A stretch of DNA of 45,334 nucleotides from Acidobacteriota bacterium (GCA_021778515.1 JAJYCJ010000001.1:68396-113729); one strand, 5' to 3'. Shown: positions 25,955-34,196, numbered from the stretch's first letter. Program-made: numbers and translations. The notes: generated by a model not told the origin, from the sequence alone.

Positions 25955-27211
25955 ATGAGCCACGAAGAGCAGATTCGAAGCATACTGGCCGAGCAGTTCG
26001 AAAAGCTCCAGAACAATCTGGAAAACCTCCGGAGCATGCTGCAGGACCTGGTGCTGGCGGTCCCCTCCCCCCCGGACCCGCAGCGCCTGGCCGCGGCCAT
26101 CTCCGAAGCCATTCCGGAACCGGAGCCCTCCCTCCTTCCCGAGCCGCCGGCGCAACCAGCGGCGGTTTCGGCGCCCCTCAACAACTCGCTCCTCTATAGG
26201 ATGGGTTCCATTGAATACGCCGAAAGCCAGGGGGAGATCCTGAACCACCTGGCGAAGGGCGTTGAAGACTTCGCCGAGCGGGGTGTGCTCTTCGTGGTCC
26301 GGGGCGATACCGCGCAGGCCTGGAACTCCTTCGGGTTCGACGCGGAGGAGGTCCGCGGCTGGAAGGTGCAGGTGGACAGGGACCCCATCCTCCAGACGGT
26401 GGCGGCCTCCCGCACCCGAATGTTGCTGGACAGGACGCTCCCGGCCTTCATTCCGGTCCCGGGCCCGGTCCGAAGAAGCCTCATCTCCCCGCTCCTGCTG
26501 AAGGGCAAGATGCTCGCCTTCGTCTACGCCGATTCGGGAGAGGCGGGAAAACTGGACCATTACAGCGTGGATATCCTGGTGAGGACCGCCTCTCTCGTGA
26601 TCGATATCTTCCCTCTCAAGGCCAAGCGGGATCCCCTGCCGCCGACCCTCGAAAGCCAGGAGATCGTCCTGCCGGGCCAGGAGCCGGCGACCAAGGCTTC
26701 GGAGGATGCATTTCTCTTCGAGGACAGCGGGACCCTGGCCTCCGAGCCTTCGTCCGAGGACCTTCCCGGCAACCAGACCATGCTGGCGGAAATCCCCAGG
26801 GAGGCCATGGGCGAGCCCCCGGCCGAAGCGGAGGCAGAACCCGAGGAAGTGGTGGAGGAAGCCACCATCGTGGAGGAGGTGCCCGGCGCACCGGAGGTCG
26901 AGTCCACGGTCCCCACGCCGGAGCTTGAGCCGGCGCCGCCTGCCGTTTCGCCGGGCGACGAGAAACTCCACGAGGACGCCAAGCGCTTCGCCCGCCTCCT
27001 GGTCCAGGAGATCGCCCTGTACCATCCCAAAGAGGTGGATCAGGGCAAGCGGACGAAGAGCCTGTACTCCCTGCTCAGGGAAGACATCGATCGGAGCCGG
27101 GAGGCCTATGACCATCGGTTCCAGCAACCCTCGGTTCAGGCCCAGGACTACTTCGGCAAGGCCCTCGTCAACTACCTGGCGGACGGGGACACCGGCCTCA
27201 TGGGCACTTAG
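25955..27211 (+). CDS. GAF-like domain protein with acidic Pro/Glu linker
   Basis: A 418-residue cytosolic protein. An N-terminal coiled coil (QIRSILAEQFEKLQNNLENLRSML split by the length limit; residues ~5-32) leads into a Pro-rich linker. Residues ~85-225 form a GAF-like unit (AESQGEILNHLAKGVEDFAER, GVLFVVRGD, 'SLISPLLLKGKMLAFVYADS', 'VDILVRTASLVID'). A long acidic Glu/Pro-rich tract spans ~245-340. The last ~70 residues form a conserved helical end (EDAKRFARLLVQEIALYHP). The architecture recurs in acidobacterial-type proteins of unknown role. GAF domains bind small ligands, but no ligand residues can be assigned. Its 3' end overlaps the only canonical start for slt. Confidence 0.65.
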   Translation: MSHEEQIRSILAEQFEKLQNNLENLRSMLQDLVLAVPSPPDPQRLAAAISEAIPEPEPSLLPEPPAQPAAVSAPLNNSLLYRMGSIEYAESQGEILNHLAKGVEDFAERGVLFVVRGDTAQAWNSFGFDAEEVRGWKVQVDRDPILQTVAASRTRMLLDRTLPAFIPVPGPVRRSLISPLLLKGKMLAFVYADSGEAGKLDHYSVDILVRTASLVIDIFPLKAKRDPLPPTLESQEIVLPGQEPATKASEDAFLFEDSGTLASEPSSEDLPGNQTMLAEIPREAMGEPPAEAEAEPEEVVEEATIVEEVPGAPEVESTVPTPELEPAPPAVSPGDEKLHEDAKRFARLLVQEIALYHPKEVDQGKRTKSLYSLLREDIDRSREAYDHRFQQPSVQAQDYFGKALVNYLADGDTGLMGT

Positions 27212-29363
27212 AGCCGTCGTCGTTCTGCTCCTTCTTCCCCTCACCGCGGGCCGCGCCCAGACGCGTCCCGGAGTTGATGTGTGGCAATCTCTCGCCTCCC
27301 TGCAAGGCGAGGCCAGGGTGCGCGCCATCGTGAGGGCCCTGGCCACTCCGCGGGATCCCTCTGACGCGGGGACCCTGCACATCCTCTTGGGCCGAGCCTA
27401 CGAGGCCCAGGGGCAACCGGACTCGGCGATCCAGGCGTACTCGGATGCATCCGTCCTCTCTTCGAGCCTCTGGGAGTACGGAATAGACTGGGAAGCGAGG
27501 CTCCTCGAACAGCAGGGGCGCTCGGCCCAGGCCCTGCCGCTGTGGCGCCGGCTCTTCGCGGCCACGCCGCAACCCTCCTTCCGGCTGGAGGCGGCGCGGG
27601 CCATCCTGGAGGACCTGCCGGCTAGAGGAGCCGAGGCGGAGGCCATTCCTTGTGCCGAGGCCCTGCATCAGGCGGCGCCCTCCGATCCCGAATGGATGGC
27701 CAGGCTGGCCGTCCTCTACGAGGATTCGGGCCGCGGGGCGGACGCTGAATCGATGGTTCGCAACCTCTGGATCCACCATCCCACGAGTAGACAGACCCAT
27801 GAGCTGCTCTCCCGGAGGCCCGAATTCAGAGGCTGGGCGGAGCGCTTGCCTCCGGCGGATCAGCTCCTCCATCTCCGGTCTCTCGCGGAGACCGGGCAGT
27901 GGACCGAGCTTCGCAGGGAGCTGCCGGCCTTCCTTCCCTCCTCGCCCTCCGAGGCGGGCTGGCGGCGCTACCTGGCCGGTCGCCTGCTCGAAGCACGAGG
28001 GCGCCTGGGAGAAGCAGCCAAGGATTACGCGGGGTTGGCGATCCCTCCGGAGGCGGCGGCGGCGAGCAAGGTGAGGCTCGGGTTGCTGGCCGCCGCAGGA
28101 GCGCTCTCGGGAAAGTCGGCGGCGGCGGCCGAGGCCGGCCTTCTCGGGCTCCCCGTCGATACGCCCGGGCGGGGCCGCTCCCTCCTGGTGCTCATGCGCG
28201 GGTACGACCATCAGGGCAACGAGGGGAAGGCCGTGCGGATCGCGGAGGCGCTGTTGGCGGGAGGGTTCGGCCAGACGGTCGCCGGCGAATACCTGTATGA
28301 GTCCGGGTGGCATTACGTCATGGCCGGGCAGCGGAACCGCGCGGACGGCCTGTGGCGGGTGCTCGTGAAGGCCCTGCCCCCCACCAGCGATTACCGGAGC
28401 GCGGCGGCCTACTCCCTCATCAGGCTCGGCCGCGTTTCGGGAGAGGAGGCGGCGGCGCTGCGCGCGGACATACTCCGCGAGGACCGATACGGCTACTTCG
28501 GCTACAGGTTGCGGGGCGGGCCGCCGGCGCCCGACCAGCCGGCTCCGCCACCGCCCGCTCCAGTGCCTGCACAGCCGGGAAGTCACGCGGCCAAGGGCTT
28601 CGAGCTCCTCCGCTGCGGGCTCCTCCCGGAGGCTGGCGGAGAGTTCGAGATGGCTTCGCGGGCGGCCGACGACCCCGGCACCCAGTGGGCCATGGCCATG
28701 GCCCTGGCCGAGGCCGACGACTACCCCGGAGCCATCCGCGGCCTCCGCCGGCTCTATCCGAAGGCCTTCGGCCAGTCTGGGGACAGCGTCCCCGCGGAAG
28801 CCTGGCGGATTCTATTCCCCAGGCCCTTCTGGCCCGAAGTGAGGACGGCGGCCAGCACCTTCGACCTGCCGGTCTTCTTCGTCTGCTCGGTGATCCGCCA
28901 GGAAAGCCTCTGGGATCCCGGCGCCCTCTCGGCCTCGGGCGCCGTGGGGCTCATGCAGCTCCTTCCGGGGACGGCCAGGGCGGTGGCCCGGAAATTCGAT
29001 CTTAAGCACACCGACCTCTCGCGCCTGAGGGATCCCGCGTGGAACGCCCTGGCGGGCTGCGCCTACATGACCGAGATGCTCAAGCGGTACGGTGGCCAAG
29101 TGCATCTGGCGCTGGCTGCCTACAACGCCGGCCCCGGGCGGGTGGACGAGTGGCTCCGCCGGCCCGGATGCCCCAAAGACCCCGATCTCTTCATCGAATC
29201 CATACCTTTCCGGGAGACGCGTTCCTACGTCCGCAGGATTCTCTTGAACCAGTGGGAGTACGGCAGGCTGTATGCGGCCGGGACGGGTGGGGCCGCCGGG
29301 GCCGAGGCGCACCCGTTCGCGCCGGACGCCCGGCCAGCGGGGGTCCCCTCCACGACACCTTAG
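27108..29363 (+). CDS. slt: Soluble lytic murein transglycosylase with TPR-like superhelix
   Basis: The product has about 751 residues. The only canonical in-frame start near the signal peptide is the ATG at 27108 (GGGAGG just upstream), which overlaps the previous gene by 104 nt. It leaves ~33 Arg/Thr-rich residues before the hydrophobic signal ALRAVVVLLLLPLTAGRAQ. The open frame further upstream is a shadow of the GAF-like gene. Residues ~55-560 are helical TPR-like repeats, as in Slt70. The lysozyme-like SLT domain has the catalytic Glu599 in RQESLWDPGALSASGAVGLM, then QLLPGTA, and LALAAYNAGPGRVDEWL. It cleaves glycan strands to anhydro-MurNAc products, which would feed the sugar recycling suggested by amgK. 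The TAG stop lies in the repeat element. Confidence 0.88.
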   Translation: MTIGSSNPRFRPRTTSARPSSTTWRTGTPASWALRAVVVLLLLPLTAGRAQTRPGVDVWQSLASLQGEARVRAIVRALATPRDPSDAGTLHILLGRAYEAQGQPDSAIQAYSDASVLSSSLWEYGIDWEARLLEQQGRSAQALPLWRRLFAATPQPSFRLEAARAILEDLPARGAEAEAIPCAEALHQAAPSDPEWMARLAVLYEDSGRGADAESMVRNLWIHHPTSRQTHELLSRRPEFRGWAERLPPADQLLHLRSLAETGQWTELRRELPAFLPSSPSEAGWRRYLAGRLLEARGRLGEAAKDYAGLAIPPEAAAASKVRLGLLAAAGALSGKSAAAAEAGLLGLPVDTPGRGRSLLVLMRGYDHQGNEGKAVRIAEALLAGGFGQTVAGEYLYESGWHYVMAGQRNRADGLWRVLVKALPPTSDYRSAAAYSLIRLGRVSGEEAAALRADILREDRYGYFGYRLRGGPPAPDQPAPPPPAPVPAQPGSHAAKGFELLRCGLLPEAGGEFEMASRAADDPGTQWAMAMALAEADDYPGAIRGLRRLYPKAFGQSGDSVPAEAWRILFPRPFWPEVRTAASTFDLPVFFVCSVIRQESLWDPGALSASGAVGLMQLLPGTARAVARKFDLKHTDLSRLRDPAWNALAGCAYMTEMLKRYGGQVHLALAAYNAGPGRVDEWLRRPGCPKDPDLFIESIPFRETRSYVRRILLNQWEYGRLYAAGTGGAAGAEAHPFAPDARPAGVPSTTP

Positions 29364-29503
29364 TGAGATGTCCCGGACGGGAGCTCCCCGCCCCTTCGGG
29401 GCAACGGCCCGCCGCAGGCGGGCGCCCTGGGGGCGGAGCCCCTGGGGAGTGTTGTGTCCCGGGAAGAAGCCATGGTAAACACGACACGGGGACGCGACAC
29501 TAG
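29360..29503. repeat. Composite palindromic (BIME/MITE-like) element, copy 2
   Basis: A 144-nt element between slt and the next gene. It shares with copy 1 the GCCCGCC-GCA-GGCGGGC stem, the GGGGCGGAGCCCC stem and the right terminal hairpin (AGTGTTGTGTCCC with GGGGACGCGACACT). Both copies end in ACACTAG. The left end is reduced to TTAGTGAGATGTCCCG, so most of the left hairpin of copy 1 is missing. The orientation matches copy 1. As there, the TAG stop of the upstream gene (29361-29363) lies in the terminal repeat, and the next ribosome site follows within about 10 nt. Confidence 0.8.
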
Positions 29504-29522
29504 ACGACTGGGGGAGGCTTTC

Positions 29523-29996
29523 ATGAGAAAAGCGACGGCGGTCCTGATGGGCCTCATGATTCTGGTGTCTGCCCTCGCGGCCTCGGCCGTGGATAAACGG
29601 CTCCTGGAGGGCAGGCCCTACTTCGTGGCGGGTTACGCCAAAGGCTACTTCATCTGGCACGACGGCGAGGGCTGGCACGTGCGGTGGACCACCAAGGGCA
29701 AGAGGCACGTCTTCACGGGATCCGTCGTCTGTGACGGCATCTTTCTCCACGTGAAGCCCGAATCCAAGGAGCGCCGCGATTTCATCAAGAAGACGGGGGA
29801 GAACGAGATCCGCTTCGACGCCGCCGCGGACGGCGGAGCCGATGGCGTGGATTTTCAGCTCAGCCCCTCGGTGACGCGCCTTTCCTTCGACCTCTCGGTG
29901 GACGGCTACAGGGCCGCCCCTCTGGCGGTGACCTTGGGCCGGCGCGGCGAGCACCCGGCGACGGTGCCTTTCACGGTGGAGCGGAATAGGAAGTGA
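29523..29996 (+). CDS. Secreted small protein of unknown function
   Basis: The product has 157 residues from the ATG at 29523, behind GGGGGAGG. Residues 1-22 are a signal peptide (RKATAVLMGLMILVSALAASA). The mature part is beta-rich with several aromatic residues: 'PYFVAGYAKGYFIWHDGEGWHVRWTTKGKRHVFTGSV' in pieces, and 'GADGVDFQLSPSVTRLSFDLSV'. I do not recognise the family with certainty; the opening resembles small periplasmic beta-sandwich proteins. The stop overlaps the start of the DUF21 gene (GTGA), so the two are translationally coupled and may work together at the envelope. Confidence 0.65.
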   Translation: MRKATAVLMGLMILVSALAASAVDKRLLEGRPYFVAGYAKGYFIWHDGEGWHVRWTTKGKRHVFTGSVVCDGIFLHVKPESKERRDFIKKTGENEIRFDAAADGGADGVDFQLSPSVTRLSFDLSVDGYRAAPLAVTLGRRGEHPATVPFTVERNRK

Positions 29997-30943
29997 ATCA
30001 TCTTCTCCTGCTGGGCACGGCGCTTTCGCTCCTCGGAGAGGCCTTCTTCTCGGGCACCGAGATCGCGCTGTTGAACGCGAGCCCGGCGATCGTGTACCGG
30101 AAGGCGCGCCGCGGGGACTGGAGGGCGCGGCGCCTCATCGGGTTCTTCAGGAAGCCCGACTACTGGCTGGCCGCCACGGTGCTGGGCACCAACCTCTGCG
30201 TGGTCTCCGGGGCCTTCTTCGCCCAGAGCTGGGCCGCCCAGGGACCGGGATGGCTCCTCCCCGTGACGGGGATGGGCCTCGTTCTGGCCGTGCTGGTATT
30301 CGGCGAGATGCTCCCCAAGCTCCTCCTGCGCCCAGTCGCCACGGGGTGGTCGCTGGGCGTGGTGCCCGTACTGCTCATCCTCCTCGTGCCGGCGGCCCCG
30401 CTGGGAGGCCTGCTGCGTCTGCTGACCATGGGGTTGAGGGGACGGCGCGCCAAGAGCGGCCGCGGAACCCTTCCGTGGGCCTCCCGCGACGAGCTGATCA
30501 GGGTTTTCTCGGCCCGCTTGCGCAACGCCGATACGGTTCGGGCACTGGCGAAGGGGATCCTGGCCCGGCTTCACGAGCCCGCTTGGTCTCTCATGACGCC
30601 GGTGGAGTCCATTCCCGTTCTCCCGTTTCCCTCCGCCTCAAAGGTGTGGAGGTCCAGGCTCGCCGAGGCGGCCGGAGGGCCGCTCCGAGTGGTGGACCGG
30701 GCCGGCAGGCTCCTCGCCCTCGCCCGCCCTTTGGATCTGTTGGGCCTGGACCCGGGCGGGCCGCCCCCCCGCGGTTGGCCCGCGCCTCCCGCCACCATCC
30801 CTGCCGCCACGCCCTTGAGCGAGCTCCTGCACCTGCTTCGAGACTCCGGGTGCACGTGGGCGGCCCTCACGGAGAAGGGCGCGACGGTGGGCATCCTGTC
30901 GCTGGAGGAGCTGCCGGCCGACCTTCTCCAGGCCGGACCTTGA
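29993..30943 (+). CDS. DUF21 (CNNM/CorC-like) membrane protein
   Basis: The product has 316 residues from a GTG that overlaps the previous stop. The DUF21 transmembrane domain occupies ~1-150: LSLLGEAFFSGTEIALLNAS (the conserved F-F-S-G-T/S-E motif), RLIGFFRKPDYWLAATVLGTNL and LVFGEMLPKLLLR (the G-E-x-x-P-K motif). The C-terminal half has degenerate CBS-like segments ('SLMTPVESIPVLP', 'LRVVDRAGRLLALARPLDLLGL'). No separate CorC_HlyC domain is visible, so it is shorter than most relatives (about 430). The family includes Mg2+ transporters and efflux proteins. Substrate and activity are not predictable. Confidence 0.8.
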   Translation: MNHLLLLGTALSLLGEAFFSGTEIALLNASPAIVYRKARRGDWRARRLIGFFRKPDYWLAATVLGTNLCVVSGAFFAQSWAAQGPGWLLPVTGMGLVLAVLVFGEMLPKLLLRPVATGWSLGVVPVLLILLVPAAPLGGLLRLLTMGLRGRRAKSGRGTLPWASRDELIRVFSARLRNADTVRALAKGILARLHEPAWSLMTPVESIPVLPFPSASKVWRSRLAEAAGGPLRVVDRAGRLLALARPLDLLGLDPGGPPPRGWPAPPATIPAATPLSELLHLLRDSGCTWAALTEKGATVGILSLEELPADLLQAGP

Positions 30944-30975
30944 CCTCGGCGCATCCCCGAAACCCCTCGCCCCGC

Positions 30976-31004
30976 TTGACATGCGGCCCTTTCTCTGGTA
31001 GCCT
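30976..31004 (+). promoter_or_regulatory. Sigma70-type promoter for tRNA-Val and probably thrS operon
   Basis: A perfect TTGACA (30976-30981), a 17-nt spacer and TAGCCT (30999-31004), 12 nt upstream of the mature tRNA 5' end. Confidence 0.65.
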
Positions 31005-31016
31005 TGGGGCTCCCGT

Positions 31017-31092
31017 AGGCGCGTAGCTCAGATGGGAGAGCGCTACCTTGACACGGTAGAGGTCAGCGGTTCGATCCCGCTCGCGCCTACCA
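31017..31092 (+). tRNA. tRNA-Val (anticodon GAC)
   Basis: A 76-nt tRNA. The acceptor stem AGGCGCG pairs with CGCGCCT, discriminator A, and CCA is encoded. The D arm is GCTC...GAGC. The anticodon arm CTACC-TTGACAC-GGTAG gives anticodon GAC, reading GUC and GUU valine codons. The T arm is AGCGG-TTCGATC-CCGCT. All stems are fully paired. It lies 22 nt before the thrS start with no obvious terminator between them, so the operon mRNA may be released by tRNA processing. Confidence 0.95.
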
Positions 31093-31114
31093 CTTTTCAT
31101 TTTTGGAGGCCACC

Positions 31115-33046
31115 GTGCCCGAGATCCGCGTGACGCTGCCCGACGGGACCAGCAAGGTCTTCCCCTCGGGGGCGACGCCGCAGCAGGTGGGGGAGAGCAT
31201 CTCCCCGCGGCTTGCCGCCGCCAGCCTCGCTGCCAAGAGCGACGGCGGGCTCGTGGACGTGTACCGGCCGCTCGATCACGACTGCACCCTGGAGCTCATC
31301 ACGGAGCGCTCTCCCGATGCTCTCGCGATCTACCGCCATACCTGCGCCCACCTCATGGCCAACGCCGTGAAGGAGCTCTTCCCCGAGGCCAAGATCGCCA
31401 TCGGGCCCGTGATCGAGGACGGCTTTTACTACGACTTCGACCGCGACGCACCCTTCACGCCGGAGGACCTCGAACGGATCGAGGCGCGCATGCGCGAGAT
31501 CATCACCCGCGACACCCCGATTCGGCGCCAGGAGCTCCCCTGGCAGGAGGCCAAGGCGCTCTTCGACCGGCAGCAGGAACCCTACAAGTCCGAGCTGGCG
31601 TACGAACGCGGCCAGAACGAGCCGGTCTCCATCTACCGCCAGGGCGCCTTCGACGATTTCTGCCGCGGTCCCCACCTGCCGAGCACGGGACGGATCAAGC
31701 CCGACACCTTCAAGCTCCTCTCCGTGGCAGGCGCCTACTGGAAGGGCGACGAGCATAACAAGATGCTCCAGAGGATCTACGCCACGGCCTTCCTCTCCCG
31801 CAAGGAGCTGGAGGAGCACCTGAAACGGCTGGAGCAGGCCAAGGCCCGCGACCACCGTAAGCTCGGCCGGGATCTCGGCCTGTTCATGCTCCACCCCTGG
31901 GCGCCCGCCTCCCCCTTCTTCACGGCCAAGGGCGCCATCGTCTACAACCAGCTCGTGGAGCTGATGAGGGAGTTCTATCGGGAGTACGGCTACCAAGAGG
32001 TCATCACGCCCCAGGTCTTCGACGTGGAGCTCTGGAAGCGGTCCGGGCACTACGAGCACTACCGCGAGAACATGTTCCTGGCGGAGATCGACGAGAGGGA
32101 ATTCGGCCTCAAGCCCATGAACTGCCCGGGCCACTGTCTGCTCTACGGCGGCGAGAGCCACTCCTACCGCGAACTGCCCCTGAGGATCGCCGACTTCGGC
32201 CGCCTGCACCGCTACGAGCGCTCGGGCGTCACCCAGGGGCTCACGCGCGTCCGCTCCTTCGCGCAGGACGACGCCCACATCTTCTGCCGGCCCGAGCAGA
32301 TCGAGTCGGAGATCCGCTCGCTCTTCGAACTGGTCCGCCGCACCTACGAGATCTTCGGCTTCAGCGATCCGCACGTGTACTTCTCCACGCGCCCCGAGAA
32401 CTCGGTGGGCTCGGACGAGATCTGGCAGCGAGCCGAGGCAGCGCTCGACAGCATCCTGAAGGCCCAGGGGGCCGTATTCACCGTGAACCCGGGCGACGGG
32501 GCCTTCTATGGACCGAAGATCGATTTCGTGGTCAAGGACGCCATCGGGCGGGAGTGGCAGCTCGCGACCATACAGCTGGACTTCAACCTGCCCGAGAGGT
32601 TCGATCTGAGTTATACGGGGCCCGAGAACGCGCCCGAGAGGCCGGTCATGATCCACCGGGCCATCATGGGGTCCATCGAGCGGTTCATGGGGGTGCTCAT
32701 CGAGCACTTCGCCGGGGCCTTTCCGCTCTGGCTGGCCCCCGAGCAGGTCAGGCTCCTTCCCATCGCGGACCGACATGTGGCATACTCCGAGGTCGTGGCC
32801 TCCCGCCTGAGGGGGGCCGGGTTGAGGGTGACGGTGGACGCCCGCCCCGAGAAGACGGGGTACAAGGTTCGCGAGGCCCAGCTGCTAAAGATTCCCTACA
32901 TGCTGGTGATCGGGGACCGGGAGCAGGAGTCCGCCAGCGTTTCCCTGCGGACTCGCTCGACTGGGGACCGGGGGAGCATGGTCGTGGATGCCTTTATTGA
33001 GATGGCTCTCCGAAGGGTGGAGAGCCGATCCCTGGAACTGGAGTAG
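31115..33046 (+). CDS. thrS: Threonine-tRNA ligase
   Basis: The product has 643 residues from the GTG at 31115, with GGAGG (31105-31109) 5 nt upstream. A TTG at 31103 overlaps that ribosome site and is rejected. An N-terminal TGS domain (EIRVTLPDGTSKVFPSGATP) is followed by the editing domain with its H-T-C-A-H (HxxxH) motif. The class II core has motif 2 (RIADFGRLHRYERSG), LTRVRSFAQDDAHIFC, and the zinc/active-site segment MNCPGHC. The anticodon-binding domain ends the protein (APEQVRLLPI, YMLVIGDREQ). It is the first gene of the conserved thrS-infC-rpmI-rplT group. No T-box leader is present. Confidence 0.97.
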   Translation: MPEIRVTLPDGTSKVFPSGATPQQVGESISPRLAAASLAAKSDGGLVDVYRPLDHDCTLELITERSPDALAIYRHTCAHLMANAVKELFPEAKIAIGPVIEDGFYYDFDRDAPFTPEDLERIEARMREIITRDTPIRRQELPWQEAKALFDRQQEPYKSELAYERGQNEPVSIYRQGAFDDFCRGPHLPSTGRIKPDTFKLLSVAGAYWKGDEHNKMLQRIYATAFLSRKELEEHLKRLEQAKARDHRKLGRDLGLFMLHPWAPASPFFTAKGAIVYNQLVELMREFYREYGYQEVITPQVFDVELWKRSGHYEHYRENMFLAEIDEREFGLKPMNCPGHCLLYGGESHSYRELPLRIADFGRLHRYERSGVTQGLTRVRSFAQDDAHIFCRPEQIESEIRSLFELVRRTYEIFGFSDPHVYFSTRPENSVGSDEIWQRAEAALDSILKAQGAVFTVNPGDGAFYGPKIDFVVKDAIGREWQLATIQLDFNLPERFDLSYTGPENAPERPVMIHRAIMGSIERFMGVLIEHFAGAFPLWLAPEQVRLLPIADRHVAYSEVVASRLRGAGLRVTVDARPEKTGYKVREAQLLKIPYMLVIGDREQESASVSLRTRSTGDRGSMVVDAFIEMALRRVESRSLELE

Positions 33047-33055
33047 GAGGCAGCT

Positions 33056-33580
33056 ATCCGAGACGCAACAGCCAGAGGACCGAGGTTGAATCGGCAGATC
33101 CGGGTTCGGGAGATCCGGGTCATCGATGACGACGGGGCCCAGCTCGGCATCATGACGCCCGATGAGGCGTTGGTCATGGCGGAGGCGAAGGGGCTGGACC
33201 TGGTGGAGATCGCGCCCACCGCCCAGCCGCCGGTTTGCCGGATCATCGATTACGGCAAGTTCCTCTACGACGAGAAGAAGAAGGCCCAAGAGGCGCGAAA
33301 GAAGCAGAAGCAGGTCGTCGTCAAGGAAATCAAGCTGAGGCCGAAGATCGAAGAGCACGACTTCCAGGTAAAGAAGCGCCGGATCGAGGAATTCCTGGAG
33401 GACGGGGACAAGGTCAAGATCACGGTCCGCTTCCGGGGACGCGAGATCGTCCACCCGGAACTGGCGCAGAGGCTGCTGACCCGAATCGCCACAGAGGTCG
33501 TTCAGAAGGGCAAGATCGAGCGGGCCCCCGGGATGGAGGGCCGCATGATGACGATGCTGCTCACGCCCACGAAGAAATAG
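33056..33580 (+). CDS. infC: Translation initiation factor IF-3 (probable AUC start)
   Basis: The product has 174 residues if it starts at ATC 33056, with AGGAGG (33045-33050) exactly 5 nt upstream. The extra residues (RDATARGPRL) look like a normal IF3 N-terminus. The nearest conventional start is TTG at 33086, which would give 164 residues and drop the residues before NRQIRVREIRV. The N-domain (GAQLGIMTPDEALVMAEAKG, then VEIAPTAQPPVCRIIDYGK), the basic linker, and the C-domain with KITVRFRGREIVHPELAQ are all intact. IF3 discriminates against non-AUG starts and represses its own mRNA through AUU/AUC starts in other bacteria. The same autoregulation here is inference. Confidence 0.92.
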   Translation: MRDATARGPRLNRQIRVREIRVIDDDGAQLGIMTPDEALVMAEAKGLDLVEIAPTAQPPVCRIIDYGKFLYDEKKKAQEARKKQKQVVVKEIKLRPKIEEHDFQVKKRRIEEFLEDGDKVKITVRFRGREIVHPELAQRLLTRIATEVVQKGKIERAPGMEGRMMTMLLTPTKK

Positions 33581-33602
33581 GTAACGCGGGAGGTTGATAT
33601 CC

Positions 33603-33797
33603 ATGCAGAAGAAGAAGACCAACCGGGCCGCCGCCAAGCGGTTCAAGCTGACCGGCACGGGAAAGATCAAGCGGGGCAAGGCTTACCACAGGCACATCTT
33701 GACCTCCAAGGATCGCAAGCGCAAGAGCCGCCTCGGCACCGCGGACCTCGTTGACAAATCCGACGTCCGGAAAGTCAAGCGGCTGATCGCAAAGTAA
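33603..33797 (+). CDS. rpmI: 50S ribosomal protein L35
   Basis: The product has 64 residues from the ATG at 33603, with GGGAGG (33588-33593) 9 nt upstream. The sequence KKKTNRAAAKRFKLTGTGKI and later AYHRHILTSKDRKRKSRL are classic L35. It is highly basic and binds 23S rRNA. The gene lies 22 nt after infC and 24 nt before rplT, in the conserved operon order. Confidence 0.96.
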   Translation: MQKKKTNRAAAKRFKLTGTGKIKRGKAYHRHILTSKDRKRKSRLGTADLVDKSDVRKVKRLIAK

Positions 33798-33821
33798 GTC
33801 CACTCGTTGAGGAGTTGAACC

Positions 33822-34178
33822 ATGCCCAGAGTCCGCCGCGGCCATCACAAGGTTGAGCGCCGCAAGAAGCTAAAAGGTATCGCCAAGGGTTACTTCGGCG
33901 CGAAGAGCCGTCTCTACCGCTCCGTCAAGGAGCAGGTGGAACGCTCCCTGGTCTTCGCCTTCGCGGGCCGCAAGGTCAAGAAGATCGATTTCCGCCGCCT
34001 TTGGATCGTCCGCATCAACGCGGGCTGCCGCCAGAACGGCATCAGCTACAGCCGGTTCATGGACGGCCTCAAGAAGGCGGGCCTCAACCTCGACAGGAAA
34101 TCGCTCGCCGGCGTCGCCCTGACCGATCCCCAGGCCTTCGCCAGCCTGGTTGAGCGCGCCAAGAAGGCCATTGCCTAA
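33822..34178 (+). CDS. rplT: 50S ribosomal protein L20
   Basis: The product has 118 residues. PRVRRGHHKVERRKKL, 'KGYFGAKSRLYRSVKEQVERS' and 'FRRLWIVRINAGCRQNG' match L20. It is an early assembly protein of the 50S subunit and, in E. coli, represses rpmI-rplT translation. A strong hairpin terminator follows within 20 nt, ending the thrS-infC-rpmI-rplT operon. Confidence 0.97.
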   Translation: MPRVRRGHHKVERRKKLKGIAKGYFGAKSRLYRSVKEQVERSLVFAFAGRKVKKIDFRRLWIVRINAGCRQNGISYSRFMDGLKKAGLNLDRKSLAGVALTDPQAFASLVERAKKAIA

Positions 34179-34196
34179 AGACTTCGAAGGGGCCGA

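Noticed and set aside
26706-27107. N-terminal 134-codon extension of the slt frame
   Set aside because: It is an Arg/Pro/Ser-rich shadow of the GAF-like gene read in another frame.
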